Assembly: GCF_014637405.1 (NCBI RefSeq)
Contig: NZ_BMEY01000004.1
Span: 96,438 to 160,437, forward strand
Origin: Ornithinibacillus halotolerans
GTDB lineage: Bacteria > Bacillota > Bacilli > Bacillales > Amphibacillaceae
Direction of reading: 5' to 3'
Length of the DNA: 64,000 nucleotides
Made by a program: the position numbers and the translations under genes. Below, in pieces: positions 8,300-17,152 of the stretch. Below the pieces are notes generated by a model that was given only the letters and a program-made list of their open reading frames with translations, searched no databases and was not told the origin of the DNA. Every line of letters begins with the position of its first letter. Position 1 is the first letter of the stretch.

Positions 8300-9841
8300 C
8301 TAATTTTTATCAAGACTTTCATATAACTCGATTACTCGTTCATCATTAGGATTTAATTCATATGCTTTCTGAAGCATTTCCTTAGCACGTTCATCTTCTG
8401 TTTCAATATACAGTATACTTAAATTGAAATAAGCTTGTGGCAATTCTTTTGGATCCTCCATTACTTTTATACACGCTTCTAAATCCTCAATCGCTTTTTC
8501 TAACTCATTTAATTGTATATATGCATAGGAACGTTGAAATAAAAGTAACGCTTCCACATCTTCTGGATTTTCGAGTCCTTTTGTTGCACTATCAATTACT
8601 TCTTCATATTTTTCATCTGGTAGTAACTGATCAATCTTCATTAATTGATACGTTGCATTTGCTTCGTTATTGTCTACACCAAACAAGAACATCCAACCGA
8701 CAACAATCAAATAAATACCGATTCCAATTACTTGAGTCATTATATTTTTCTTCTTTGGAAAGTGGACGATAGCACTAGCAACGAACCCAGCAATTAATCC
8801 CCCAAAATGAGCTGTAACATCCAGTTGTGGCATAGAGAAACCAAGAATGATATTAATTCCTAATAAGAATAATATATTCGTTCCAATCGTTTGAAAAAAG
8901 ATACGTTTATGGAATATACCAAAATATAGAAATGCGCCGAACAACCCATATAATGCTCCTGAAGCACCAGCTGATAAGTTGGTTACAAGTGCAAAGCTAG
9001 CAACTCCCCCACCTACACCTGCAAGCATATAAATTATTAAGAATCTAACTGAACCATAAATACGCTCAGCTAGCGACCCAAAGAAATAGAGAAATAACAT
9101 ATTAGAAGCAAAGTGTAATAGACCAATATGTAAGAACATGGAAGTGACAATCCGCCACCATTCTCCATCTATTATTAATGGATTATATTTTGCTCCAAAT
9201 TCAATTAACGTTAGATGATTTTCACTACCACCATTCCACTCTAATAATAAAAATAAGATGGCATTTATAGCAATTAACAGGTAAGTAAATATTGGTTTAC
9301 CAAAAGAGAAAATACCTTCTTCTTTTTTCTGTTTTTCTTTAATTTTATTGTATAATTCTAGCTTTAATTGCTGGATTGAATGCTCTAGATTTTCTTCCGG
9401 TATTGTTTCTACGTTTGGGAATACAGCTCCAATATTTTCACTAAGGCGATTTTTTTCTGTGACAATTTCATCACCAGATAAATAATAGATTTTCATTTTA
9501 ATTGGATTCTTCTCTTGTACCATTAATGGTTTCTTTAGCATTTCCCAGCTGTCAATAGGCGTAAAAGGGGAAATATATACATTATGTATTTCAATTTGTT
9601 TACCTTGTAATAATTTTCGCATTGCTCTTGTCTTTTGAAACACAATTGCAATATCTTTTTTGAGATGGTTTTTCCAGTCGAATCCAACAGTAGAAATACG
9701 AACAACACGAGACGTTTTCTCCTCATACTTTTCTAACCAAATTTCAGCTAAATTATTATTAATATGGATAGCCTCATATCCGTTTTCTACTGTAAGATGA
9801 TGAGCAATTTTGTACATCATGTATGTTGATTTTATGTCCAT
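8300..9841 (-). CDS. gluP: Rhomboid intramembrane serine protease GluP
   Basis: Rhomboid protease of 513 residues. A cytoplasmic N-terminal domain of about 180 residues precedes six to seven membrane helices. The catalytic serine is in GASGALYG and the catalytic histidine in DVTAHFGGLIAGF, with HIGLLHFASNML containing the conserved His/Asn. The C-terminus carries two to three TPR-like repeats (LEKAIEDLEAC, PQAYFNLSILY, AKEMLQKAYELNP). This is the architecture of B. subtilis GluP (YqgP), which works with FtsH in membrane protein turnover. It is followed upstream by yqgO and yqgN as in B. subtilis. Confidence 0.93.
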   Translation of the reverse strand: MDIKSTYMMYKIAHHLTVENGYEAIHINNNLAEIWLEKYEEKTSRVVRISTVGFDWKNHLKKDIAIVFQKTRAMRKLLQGKQIEIHNVYISPFTPIDSWEMLKKPLMVQEKNPIKMKIYYLSGDEIVTEKNRLSENIGAVFPNVETIPEENLEHSIQQLKLELYNKIKEKQKKEEGIFSFGKPIFTYLLIAINAILFLLLEWNGGSENHLTLIEFGAKYNPLIIDGEWWRIVTSMFLHIGLLHFASNMLFLYFFGSLAERIYGSVRFLIIYMLAGVGGGVASFALVTNLSAGASGALYGLFGAFLYFGIFHKRIFFQTIGTNILFLLGINIILGFSMPQLDVTAHFGGLIAGFVASAIVHFPKKKNIMTQVIGIGIYLIVVGWMFLFGVDNNEANATYQLMKIDQLLPDEKYEEVIDSATKGLENPEDVEALLLFQRSYAYIQLNELEKAIEDLEACIKVMEDPKELPQAYFNLSILYIETEDERAKEMLQKAYELNPNDERVIELYESLDKN

Positions 9842-9889
9842 TCATTCCCCTCCCTATACCTATCATACCAAAAAGAAGTAAAGAATTCT

Positions 9890-9924
9890 TTCCAAAAAAA
9901 AAGAACTGTTTAGACAGCTCTTTT
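9890..9924 (-). terminator. Terminator after yqgO
   Basis: AAAGAGCTGT CTAA ACAGTTCTTT stem-loop with a nine-base T-run on the minus strand. Confidence 0.82.
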
Positions 9925-9928
9925 AACA

Positions 9929-10126
9929 TTAATTCGTAGGTTCCACCGTATCTTTAAATATACTTGGCAGTATATTTTTACGGATAGATGGCATATTCAT
10001 GGAAATTGAAACAGCTATTTTCCTTAAAAAGCTCACTGCCAACATGGCATTCATCATTTTATAACGCCACTTATACAATATTGAAAAAAGCCCTACTATT
10101 ACTGTTAAAATTACAAATACTCTCAA
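9929..10126 (-). CDS. yqgO: Small membrane protein, YqgO position
   Basis: A 65-residue protein with one N-terminal hydrophobic helix (about 2-18), followed by a basic, amphipathic tail. It starts at a TTG with AAGGGTG about eight bases upstream. The name is by position between gluP and yqgN, where B. subtilis has the similarly small yqgO; residue-level similarity cannot be judged. Function unknown. Confidence 0.55.
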   Translation of the reverse strand: MRVFVILTVIVGLFSILYKWRYKMMNAMLAVSFLRKIAVSISMNMPSIRKNILPSIFKDTVEPTN

Positions 10127-10198
10127 CTATAAACACCCTTTCTAAAGGCTAACTATTTATAGTTTTATCCATCTATGTAAAATTATTCGAGCATCTTC

Positions 10199-10756
10199 TT
10201 ATTTAATAAACCCTTGTTCCGTAAGCAAATGATCTACTGCAATATCATGGGACTCGATTGGCATCATTTCAATTAATTGTTTAGTATGCAATATGGATAA
10301 TGAGATACCATTATAATACGCCAAAAACCGATCATAGTATCCTCCCCCAAATCCAATTCGATAACCTTTCGAATGAAATACCACTCCAGGAACAATGACT
10401 AAATCTATTCGATTCGGATGAACTTTATTACTTTCCACAGGTTTAGGTTCTAATAAATTAAAATATACCGTCTCTAATTCACTAAAGTTATGTAATTGGT
10501 AAAATTCAAGTTTCTTTTCTTCCGGTATACATTTAGGAACAACCATGATTTTTTCATCAGCCCAACCTTGTTCAATAATTAATTTCGTGTCCCATTCTAT
10601 CCCGTTAGAGATTGTTATCCCAATAGTCTTTGCCTGTTTCCAATAGGTGGATTGAAATAACTGATTATGCAATCTTGTTTCAATCTCTACTTTTTCGTTT
10701 GCTAGATTTTTTAATAAGTTAATGGTCTGATTCCGTAATTCTTCTTTTTTTTCCAC
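10199..10756 (-). CDS. yqgN: 5-formyltetrahydrofolate cyclo-ligase
   Basis: ATP-dependent enzyme converting 5-formyl-THF to 5,10-methenyl-THF, recycling folate and relieving inhibition of folate enzymes. The 185-residue protein has the MTHFS signature: a basic N-terminal helix, DLVIVPGVVFHSKGYRIGFGGGYYDRFL (nucleotide/folate binding loop) and a late DH pair (AVDHLL). It starts at GTG with GGGAGAG eight bases upstream. Upstream neighbour is rpmG, separated by a terminator. Confidence 0.9.
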   Translation of the reverse strand: MEKKEELRNQTINLLKNLANEKVEIETRLHNQLFQSTYWKQAKTIGITISNGIEWDTKLIIEQGWADEKIMVVPKCIPEEKKLEFYQLHNFSELETVYFNLLEPKPVESNKVHPNRIDLVIVPGVVFHSKGYRIGFGGGYYDRFLAYYNGISLSILHTKQLIEMMPIESHDIAVDHLLTEQGFIK

Positions 10757-10790
10757 TCCAGATCTCTCCCTACTTTTAATATCCTGAATG

Positions 10791-10828
10791 TAGAAAAAAG
10801 CTTGCTCTAATGTGTTGAGAGCAAGCTT
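10791..10828 (-). terminator. Terminator after rpmG
   Basis: Perfect 11-bp stem AAGCTTGCTCT / AGAGCAAGCTT with a nine-base loop and a T-run on the minus strand. Confidence 0.92.
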
Positions 10829-10842
10829 CTAAAGTAAAAAGA

Positions 10843-10992
10843 TTATTTTGTTTCACGGTGTAACGTATGTTTTTTAAGACGTGGGCAATATTTCATAAGC
10901 TCAATACGTTCAGGATTCGTACGTTTGTTTTTTGTTGTAATATAATTACGATCTCCTGTTTCAGTACAAGCTAAAGTAATGTTTACTCTCAT
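10843..10992 (-). CDS. rpmG: 50S ribosomal protein L33
   Basis: Ribosomal protein bL33, 49 residues, located near the E-site of the large subunit. The sequence begins [17 protein letters not shown] and ends TLHRETK, typical of the RpmGA type. Only two cysteines are present (C9 and C36), so the paired CxxC zinc ligands of the zinc-binding L33 form are missing; this looks like a zinc-independent paralogue. A good ribosome-binding site (GGAGGG) precedes the ATG and a SigA promoter lies at 11057-11085. Confidence 0.95.
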   Translation of the reverse strand: MRVNITLACTETGDRNYITTKNKRTNPERIELMKYCPRLKKHTLHRETK

Positions 10993-11056
10993 GTTTTTCC
11001 CTCCAAACTTATCTTAACTTGCAAACTTGCATTATTAGTTCATTTCAGACTTATTA

Positions 11057-11085
11057 ATAATAGCAGATGTTTGCTAATCAATCAA
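11057..11085 (-). promoter_or_regulatory. SigA promoter for rpmG
   Basis: TTGATT at 11080-11085, 17-base spacer, and TATTAT at 11057-11062 with an extended TGC, about 65 bases before rpmG. Confidence 0.72.
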
Positions 11086-11106
11086 GTGTATGGAAAAAAA
11101 TTATAG

Positions 11107-11135
11107 TTTCATCTTGTCGAATTGTGTGATATAAA
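11107..11135 (+). promoter_or_regulatory. Possible promoter for the 11164 gene
   Basis: TTTCAT, 17 bases, TATAAA about 28 bases before the start codon; divergent from the rpmG promoter. The -35 is weak. Confidence 0.4.
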
Positions 11136-11163
11136 TAGTAATGAATAGATTGGAGGTAATAAG

Positions 11164-11376
11164 ATGCTACTTGCAGTTGGAGTATCCATTGTGGTAATTG
11201 CTATTGCTCTATTTATCCTTTCATACTTTATGAATGACCGTTTCGAAAAGATTGAAAGTGAATTAGAACAATTATCAGTTTCTACCATGCAGGATACGTA
11301 TCAATTAAAGAAAAAAGTGAAAGTTCTAGAAGAAGAACTTCTAACAGATGGTATTGGAGAAAGTGAATACTATTAA
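11164..11376 (+). CDS. Small membrane-anchored coiled-coil protein
   Basis: Seventy residues: an N-terminal hydrophobic helix (about 3-20) followed by a charged segment, [11 protein letters not shown]...[13 protein letters not shown], with heptad-like spacing suggesting a short coiled coil. GGAGG precedes the ATG. I do not recognise a named family. It is 23 bases before the next plus-strand gene, so the two are likely an operon of membrane-anchored proteins. Confidence 0.7.
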   Translation: MLLAVGVSIVVIAIALFILSYFMNDRFEKIESELEQLSVSTMQDTYQLKKKVKVLEEELLTDGIGESEYY

Positions 11377-11399
11377 TCTATTAATTTAAGGTGGGAAAC

Positions 11400-11969
11400 A
11401 TGAAACAAACAATACGTGGATTTGCAGTTGGTTTATTTACCGCTGCAGTAATAATGTTAGCCGTTAACTACTTTACTAATGGAACTAAACAAGATATATC
11501 AGAAGTTCCAATTGAACATATTGTCGAAGAATTAAAAGACAAAGGTTACCGAGTACTTACTGAGGATGACTATATCTCTTTATCAATCAGTGGTGAAGTA
11601 AGTAAAAAAGAAACTGAAATAGCTTCTGATGATACGAAGAATGAGGATTCTGAGTCCAATGAAACTGAATCCAAAAACGAAGAAAGTTCTTCCGATGAAG
11701 ATACGGAGGAAAATAACCAAGAACAAAAAGAAGAAGTAGAAGATCAAGAAGAGAAGGAAACTACCAAAACATATACTGTATCTATCACTTCAGGTATGGC
11801 ACCATCTACAATCAGTAAAGAATTAGAAAGTAATGGGATTATTGAAAATGCCGATGAGTTTATAACGTACTTAGAAGACGAAGGATATGTTGTTCGAATT
11901 CAACTTGGTGAGTTTACAATAGCTAGTGATATGAGTTTCTATGAAATTGCAGAAGCATTAACAAAATAA
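11400..11969 (+). CDS. Membrane-anchored protein with a YceG/MltG-like C-terminal domain
   Basis: About 189 residues: an N-terminal hydrophobic helix (residues 8-24), a highly acidic, Glu/Ser-rich linker (about 65-120), then SITSGMAPSTISKELESNG...GEFTIASDMSFYEIAEALT. That last part resembles the small LysM-like substrate domain of YceG/MltG transglycosylases. The catalytic transglycosylase domain is absent, so I infer a wall- or membrane-associated binding protein rather than an enzyme. AAGGTGG at 11388-11394 selects the ATG at 11400 over a GTG at 11391. Confidence 0.7.
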   Translation: MKQTIRGFAVGLFTAAVIMLAVNYFTNGTKQDISEVPIEHIVEELKDKGYRVLTEDDYISLSISGEVSKKETEIASDDTKNEDSESNETESKNEESSSDEDTEENNQEQKEEVEDQEEKETTKTYTVSITSGMAPSTISKELESNGIIENADEFITYLEDEGYVVRIQLGEFTIASDMSFYEIAEALTK

Positions 11970-12023
11970 AAAGGAAGAGGTATATTAGGAGTTTACATCC
12001 TTTCAATACCTCTTCCTTTTTTT
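11968..12023. terminator. Bidirectional terminator between the MltG-like gene and phoU
   Basis: A 16-bp stem AAAAAGGAAGAGGTAT / ATACCTCTTCCTTTTT with A- and T-runs outside, located between converging genes. Confidence 0.9.
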
Positions 12024-12036
12024 ATTAATTTTTAAC

Positions 12037-12696
12037 TTAATCGTTTAAATCAACAATTTCACCTTTTACTAAAAACACAATGCTTTCGCCAATATTTGTA
12101 ATATGATCGCATGTACGTTCAATAAAACGTGCACTAAAAGCAATTTGCATGACATATTGAACTTGATCTGAGTTCATCGCTTTTTTACTTAACATATCTG
12201 TTACAACTTGTTTATAGAGTTTATCTACCTTATCATCCATATCGGCTAATTTGAGAGCAGTCTGAATATCTTCGTTTTGAAAAGCACTTACTGCTGTTTC
12301 TAACATTACCAATGCATGATCACGCATAATTTTCAATTCTCTAGGAAGTTCATCCTGGTAGTCTTCTCCTAAGCGCATCGCTGCTTTTGATATATTTTTT
12401 GCATTATCCCCAATTCTTTCTAAGTCAGTCACAACACGAAGAGCAATGATTAAACGCCGTAAATCAGTTGCAACTGGTTGTTGCTTGGCAATCATTAAAA
12501 TTACTTTATCATTAATTGCCGCTTCATTCTTATCGATTATTTTGTCATCTTCTACAATTTTCTTCGCAAGTTCAATGTCTTGATTAAATAATGCATCAAT
12601 CGAATCACTAAATGCTTTTTTCGCTTGATTAGCCAACGAAATTATATCCTGAATTAATTCATCCATTTCGTTCTGATATTGTTCCCGAATTCGCAT
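12037..12696 (-). CDS. phoU: Phosphate transport regulator PhoU
   Basis: PhoU-type protein of 219 residues, two repeated three-helix PhoU domains with the metal-cluster motifs RIGDNAKNI (first half) and ERTCDHITNIGES (second half). It normally couples the Pst transporter to phosphate-sensing kinases. The AAGGGGAGA site selects the ATG at 12696; nine codons upstream are rejected. In related Bacilli phoU/pst genes lie between rpmG and pbpA; here no pstSCAB genes are present, leaving phoU alone. Confidence 0.93.
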   Translation of the reverse strand: MRIREQYQNEMDELIQDIISLANQAKKAFSDSIDALFNQDIELAKKIVEDDKIIDKNEAAINDKVILMIAKQQPVATDLRRLIIALRVVTDLERIGDNAKNISKAAMRLGEDYQDELPRELKIMRDHALVMLETAVSAFQNEDIQTALKLADMDDKVDKLYKQVVTDMLSKKAMNSDQVQYVMQIAFSARFIERTCDHITNIGESIVFLVKGEIVDLND

Positions 12697-12792
12697 ATTT
12701 CGTCTCCCCTTTACTATAATCATAACTTCTTAATATGAATTACGTATTAACAGTTTGTAAAGTTATTGTGAAGTTACAAATCTTAAATCTAT

Positions 12793-12829
12793 AAAAATAC
12801 CCTAAGGCACAAAAATTAGCCTTAGGGTT
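12793..12829 (-). terminator. Terminator after pbpA
   Basis: AACCCTAAGGC / GCCTTAGGGT stem with a ten-base loop and a T-rich tail on the minus strand. Confidence 0.85.
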
Positions 12830-12833
12830 CAAC

Positions 12834-14963
12834 TTATTCATTTTCTTCCTCTGTCTCTTCTTCATTCTCATCATTTTCTTGTTCAGTATTATTATTTGCA
12901 CGTTTTTCTTTTAATTCGAAATATGCATCGAAAATTCGTTTCGTAATGTCACTATTAATTCTTGTTTCATCCAGATCAAGCTGAGGAACAATTACTGATA
13001 TTGCAATTTCTGGATTATCATGTGGTGCATAGGCAACCATTGTTAAATTAATTGTATCAATTTCATTTCCATCAACAAAGAATTTAAATTGGGCGGTTCC
13101 AGTCTTTCCAGCGGGACTATAGTCGACGTCTCTAAAGTAACTATACGCTGTTCCACCTGGTGCTTGGAACACTTGTCGGAAACCTTCTTGAACTCGATTA
13201 AGTAAAGAATCATCCATTGTAATCTTGTTTAATATATTCGTATTCATACTTCTATATATATTACCAAGCCCATCCTCTTCTGAAGTTGGATTACGGACTT
13301 CTTTAACAAATTGGGGTTGGACGCGATACCCTCCATTAGCTATAGTCGATACATACTGAGCTAATTGCATTGCCGTATACGTATCGTATTGTCCAAATGC
13401 AAATTGCTGAAATAAACCTGCAGCACCTTCCACATTTATTGAGCCTACATAACCAGGTGATTCTTCTGGAAAATCAACACCTGTTTTTACCCCTAATCCA
13501 AATTGGTTAAAATAATAACGCATGTCATAAAAGGCATTCCGATTAAAACTAACTGACTTCCCAGGTTTATAATTATACTCTCCACCCATTCTCATCGCTA
13601 TATATGCCATATAGACGTTGGAGGATAATCGTAATGCATCGATGTCATTTACCATCCCTAAGTTTTTCCAGGAACTAACAGTTGGTGACCCTGCTATTTT
13701 AATTGGTGTATCAAATTCGCGATGACCAGGGCTAATTACTCCTGAATCGTAACCTGCTAACACGGTTGCACCTTTTATGGTAGAACCGGGTATATGGGCA
13801 TCGTGTAATGCCTTGTACGGGGCGTCTATTATTTTAGTTTTATCTTTATTAAGAGACTGACCTGATACAGCTAATAGTTCACCAGTATTCGGATCCATAG
13901 CAACAGCAATCATATCACGAAGATATTTATTGTTACCACCTCTTGTAGCTGCTTCTAATTCAGAACGCAATATTTCATCGACCATCTGTTGAAATTCCAT
14001 ATCGATTGTCAATATTAAATCTTTACCACTTTCTCCTGGAACTACAACTTCAGAATTTAGTATGACACCACTTTTACTCATCGTATATTTTACTTGTTCT
14101 TTACGACCTCTTAGAATGTCTTCATATTGGAATTCTAAACCTTCTTGGCCTACCCGATCATTTCGGTTATATCCTTTCGCTAAATAATAATCTACTCTTT
14201 CAGCCGGAATTCCTTGTTTTTCTGTTGACACATCTCCAAGTAACCCTTGTATTGTATCTTCATAAGGGTATTCCCTTACCCAATCTGTTGTAGCATTGAT
14301 TCCTGGTAATAAGGCTAGATGTTCTGCTACTCTTGCATATTCTTCTGGTGTTACATTTTCACTTTTTACTACTTGCGGAGTTAGTGCAAAAGCTCGGTCT
14401 AATTCTCTTTTAATAAGAATAATTTCATAATCATCTTCTGTCAGATTACTATTAAATTCTTGTTCCGTAATCCTCTCTAAAATCGTTCTGTATTGTTCTG
14501 CCGGCTTCATTTCACTTGCTTCTTCATCCGTCAGTTTATTAAGTGCTTCTTCTTCATTTAGCAAATACCAATATTCCTTTTTTTCCCGATCTGTTATTCG
14601 CTCAATTTGTTCTTTTTTATCCTTTTTATTTGGTTTAAACATATTAATATACTTAGAAAGTTTTTGAGCTACTTCCAGTCGTTCTTTTGCCTGTACCCCT
14701 TTTTGAGGTGTATACGTAATAGCATACATCGGTTTATTTTTGACAATTACATTGTAATTTCTATCATAAATTTCACCACGTGGAACAGGTAATTTCGTTA
14801 TATCTTGTGTAGTCTTTTCAATCTCTTTTTGAAACTCTTCACCTTTAAGTATTTGAACTACACCTAGTTGCAAGATGAGTACAGCAAATAATAAAAACAC
14901 AACGAAAAATAATATATTTAAACGAAAGGGAAGTTGGGCCTTTTTCTTTTTTTCTTTTTTCAT
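12834..14963 (-). CDS. pbpA: Class B penicillin-binding protein 2A (PbpA)
   Basis: Peptidoglycan transpeptidase of the elongation machinery, about 709 residues. A lysine-rich cytoplasmic tail and one N-terminal membrane helix precede a dimerisation/pedestal domain and the transpeptidase domain. Its three catalytic motifs are present: STIK (active-site Ser, in HIPGSTIKG), SSN (LRLSSNVYM) and KTG (PAGKTGTAQF). The C-terminus is an acidic tail rich in Glu/Asn. Start at 14963 is set by GGGGGAG four bases upstream. Gene order pbpA-yqgE-sodA matches B. subtilis. Confidence 0.93.
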   Translation of the reverse strand: MKKEKKKKAQLPFRLNILFFVVFLLFAVLILQLGVVQILKGEEFQKEIEKTTQDITKLPVPRGEIYDRNYNVIVKNKPMYAITYTPQKGVQAKERLEVAQKLSKYINMFKPNKKDKKEQIERITDREKKEYWYLLNEEEALNKLTDEEASEMKPAEQYRTILERITEQEFNSNLTEDDYEIILIKRELDRAFALTPQVVKSENVTPEEYARVAEHLALLPGINATTDWVREYPYEDTIQGLLGDVSTEKQGIPAERVDYYLAKGYNRNDRVGQEGLEFQYEDILRGRKEQVKYTMSKSGVILNSEVVVPGESGKDLILTIDMEFQQMVDEILRSELEAATRGGNNKYLRDMIAVAMDPNTGELLAVSGQSLNKDKTKIIDAPYKALHDAHIPGSTIKGATVLAGYDSGVISPGHREFDTPIKIAGSPTVSSWKNLGMVNDIDALRLSSNVYMAYIAMRMGGEYNYKPGKSVSFNRNAFYDMRYYFNQFGLGVKTGVDFPEESPGYVGSINVEGAAGLFQQFAFGQYDTYTAMQLAQYVSTIANGGYRVQPQFVKEVRNPTSEEDGLGNIYRSMNTNILNKITMDDSLLNRVQEGFRQVFQAPGGTAYSYFRDVDYSPAGKTGTAQFKFFVDGNEIDTINLTMVAYAPHDNPEIAISVIVPQLDLDETRINSDITKRIFDAYFELKEKRANNNTEQENDENEEETEEENE

Positions 14964-15027
14964 TTTTCTCCCCCAAAACAATTAATAGTCTCTTTCTCAT
15001 GGTATATTATATCATTTTATATAATGT

Positions 15028-16302
15028 TTAACGATTTTTTTCATCGGAAATTTGGTCTTTAATCATTACTGCTTTTTTAAAGGAACTCTTCAATCCAATT
15101 TTCCTAATAAAGAAATATACACCTAAATGTAAAGCACCAAAAACAACTAATAATATTGGTATAATCGATTCCGTTTCAAAGATAGTTATTCCAATGATAA
15201 AAAAGACAATAGAGACTACCCTTCCTATATTTAAAAATAACTCTCTCACAACAATATACTCAATTCTTAAATCAGCAGCTTTCCACGCTTTTCCTATCAC
15301 ATCATACGTCATCGATATATATGGTACGTTAATAATTGGATAGGCTATTCCAATAATAATTCCATATAAGATTAATGTGAAATAACTCGCATGAGCAATG
15401 ATAAGAAATAGTGATAAGTACAACATAAGGCTACCAATTAGTATCGCTTTTCTTCTTCGATTGGGTTTTATAAATTTGGTAGCAAGATAGTAAAACACAA
15501 ATGAGAAACCAGAAAAATATAAATTAAACATTCCAAGCGATAACTCACTTTGTGTCACAATATAAACCCAAATGGTTATAACAAAAAGAAAGATCCCTTC
15601 CCGTAGCCCTTGAAATAGGTGGGCATTTAAAATTCGATTCCAGTTTTTATTATTCTTTCTTTCTTGAACAATCCTCTTAAATAAATATACTCCTTCAGCA
15701 GGTCTTCTTTGTAAAAAGAAACTGCAAATAACGGCACAAATAAACAAAAGAAAAGATACTGTAAATATAGTACTATATCCAATATTCGCTTCCATCTTGG
15801 AAATGATAAAACCTGCAGAGAATGGCCCTACCATACCGCCGAGTGATTGTAATATCCCAAGAAACCCATTAAAAAAGTCTCTCGTTTCTGGCTCAGTAAT
15901 TTCAAATGTAAGCACATTGAATGCTAACCAATAAAATCCATAGCCAATACCTAAAAGACTCCCAAGTAAAAAGTTAAAGTATGCTGCATGCTCTCCAATT
16001 AGTAACACAGTTAAAAAAAATAAAGATAAAAAGGATACTCCTAACCTCAATACAATGACTCGATCTACTTTTTTAGCAATTTTACCTGCAATAATAAATG
16101 TTATTGGTTGCAGAATAAATATCGCTAAATTGTAAGTTGCAATGGTGTAGAAATTTCCCTCTGCTTGCTTCCATAAGTATACGTTCACAAACGTATTTGA
16201 TAGGTAAAGACCGAGTGAGTATAAACCACCTATTACTAATAAAAGAATTAAATCTCGATTAATTTCTGTTGTTCCAATAACCTTTTGTAAGGTTTTATTC
16301 AT
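15028..16302 (-). CDS. yqgE: MFS transporter, YqgE-like
   Basis: Integral membrane protein of 424 residues with about 12 hydrophobic helices, a major facilitator superfamily transporter. A cytoplasmic basic loop in the middle (RIVQERKNNKNW) separates two six-helix halves. The substrate cannot be told from sequence. AAAGGGGC eight bases before the ATG at 16302 decides the start. The name follows position between pbpA and sodA as in B. subtilis. Confidence 0.8.
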   Translation of the reverse strand: MNKTLQKVIGTTEINRDLILLLVIGGLYSLGLYLSNTFVNVYLWKQAEGNFYTIATYNLAIFILQPITFIIAGKIAKKVDRVIVLRLGVSFLSLFFLTVLLIGEHAAYFNFLLGSLLGIGYGFYWLAFNVLTFEITEPETRDFFNGFLGILQSLGGMVGPFSAGFIISKMEANIGYSTIFTVSFLLFICAVICSFFLQRRPAEGVYLFKRIVQERKNNKNWNRILNAHLFQGLREGIFLFVITIWVYIVTQSELSLGMFNLYFSGFSFVFYYLATKFIKPNRRRKAILIGSLMLYLSLFLIIAHASYFTLILYGIIIGIAYPIINVPYISMTYDVIGKAWKAADLRIEYIVVRELFLNIGRVVSIVFFIIGITIFETESIIPILLVVFGALHLGVYFFIRKIGLKSSFKKAVMIKDQISDEKNR

Positions 16303-16365
16303 AGTGAATTGCCCCTTTTCTCTCTCTTTCTTTAGTGTGAACAATTCAATATGAGATATACGAAA

Positions 16366-16409
16366 AGAAAAAAAGAAGGATACTATGGAGAAACCATAGA
16401 TATCCTTCT
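16366..16409 (-). terminator. Terminator after sodA
   Basis: AGAAGGATATCTATGG / CCATAGTATCCTTCT hairpin followed by a seven-base T-run on the minus strand. Confidence 0.9.
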
Positions 16410-16425
16410 CATCTTTTCAATTAAC

Positions 16426-17037
16426 TTATTTTGCTTCGTTATAGTTTTTAGCTACTTCTTCCCAATTTACTACATTCCAGAATGCAGAAACATAATCAGG
16501 ACGACGGTTTTGATAGTTAAGATAATAAGCATGCTCCCAAACGTCTAATCCTAGTAATGGAGTTTTACCTTCCATTAATGGAGAATCTTGGTTTGGTGTG
16601 CTCGTAACTTCTACTTCACCATTGTTTAATACTAACCAAGCCCAACCAGAACCGAAACGACCTTTTGCTGCTGTTTCGAATTCTTCTTTAAATTTATCAA
16701 AGCTACCGAATTTAGCATTAATTTTTTCAGCTAGTTCACCAGTTGGCTCACCGCCACCATTTGGAGAAAGAACTTTCCAGAATAGGCTGTGGTTAGCATG
16801 GCCACCACCATTATTACGTACAGCTGTACGAACACTTTCAGGAACAGCATCAAGATTGCTAACTAGATCCTCTAGTGACTTCCCTTGTAGATCTGCTTGC
16901 CCTTCAAGAGCAGCATTTAAATTTGTTACATAAGTATTATGATGCTTTGTATGATGGATGTTCATTGTTTCTTTGTCAATATGTGGCTCTAATGCATCAT
17001 ATGCATAAGGTAATTCTGGTAATTCAAATTTTGCCAT
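16426..17037 (-). CDS. sodA: Superoxide dismutase [Mn/Fe] SodA
   Basis: Cytoplasmic dismutase of 203 residues. The metal ligands are visible: His in [11 protein letters not shown], His in [13 protein letters not shown], and the [11 protein letters not shown] motif giving Asp and His. The pattern [10 protein letters not shown] plus WAWLVLN is typical of manganese-type enzymes in Bacilli. GGAGGAA precedes the ATG. It has its own promoter (17095-17123) with an unusual inverted repeat around the -10, and its own terminator. Confidence 0.96.
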   Translation of the reverse strand: MAKFELPELPYAYDALEPHIDKETMNIHHTKHHNTYVTNLNAALEGQADLQGKSLEDLVSNLDAVPESVRTAVRNNGGGHANHSLFWKVLSPNGGGEPTGELAEKINAKFGSFDKFKEEFETAAKGRFGSGWAWLVLNNGEVEVTSTPNQDSPLMEGKTPLLGLDVWEHAYYLNYQNRRPDYVSAFWNVVNWEEVAKNYNEAK

Positions 17038-17094
17038 AATGAATTCCTCCTAATAAATTAAGTTATACAAAGGATATGGTACCCTTTAATAGAA

Positions 17095-17123
17095 AGATTA
17101 TCATTCGTTACCATATCTTGCAA
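17095..17123 (-). promoter_or_regulatory. Probable sodA promoter with flanking inverted repeat
   Basis: TTGCAA at 17118-17123, 17-base spacer, TAATCT at 17095-17100 on the minus strand. A 9-bp inverted repeat GATATGGTA (17073-17081) / TACCATATC (17109-17117) brackets the -10 and could be an operator. Confidence 0.5.
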
Positions 17124-17152
17124 ATTTTTTGCCTAATAAAATCAATCTGGAT

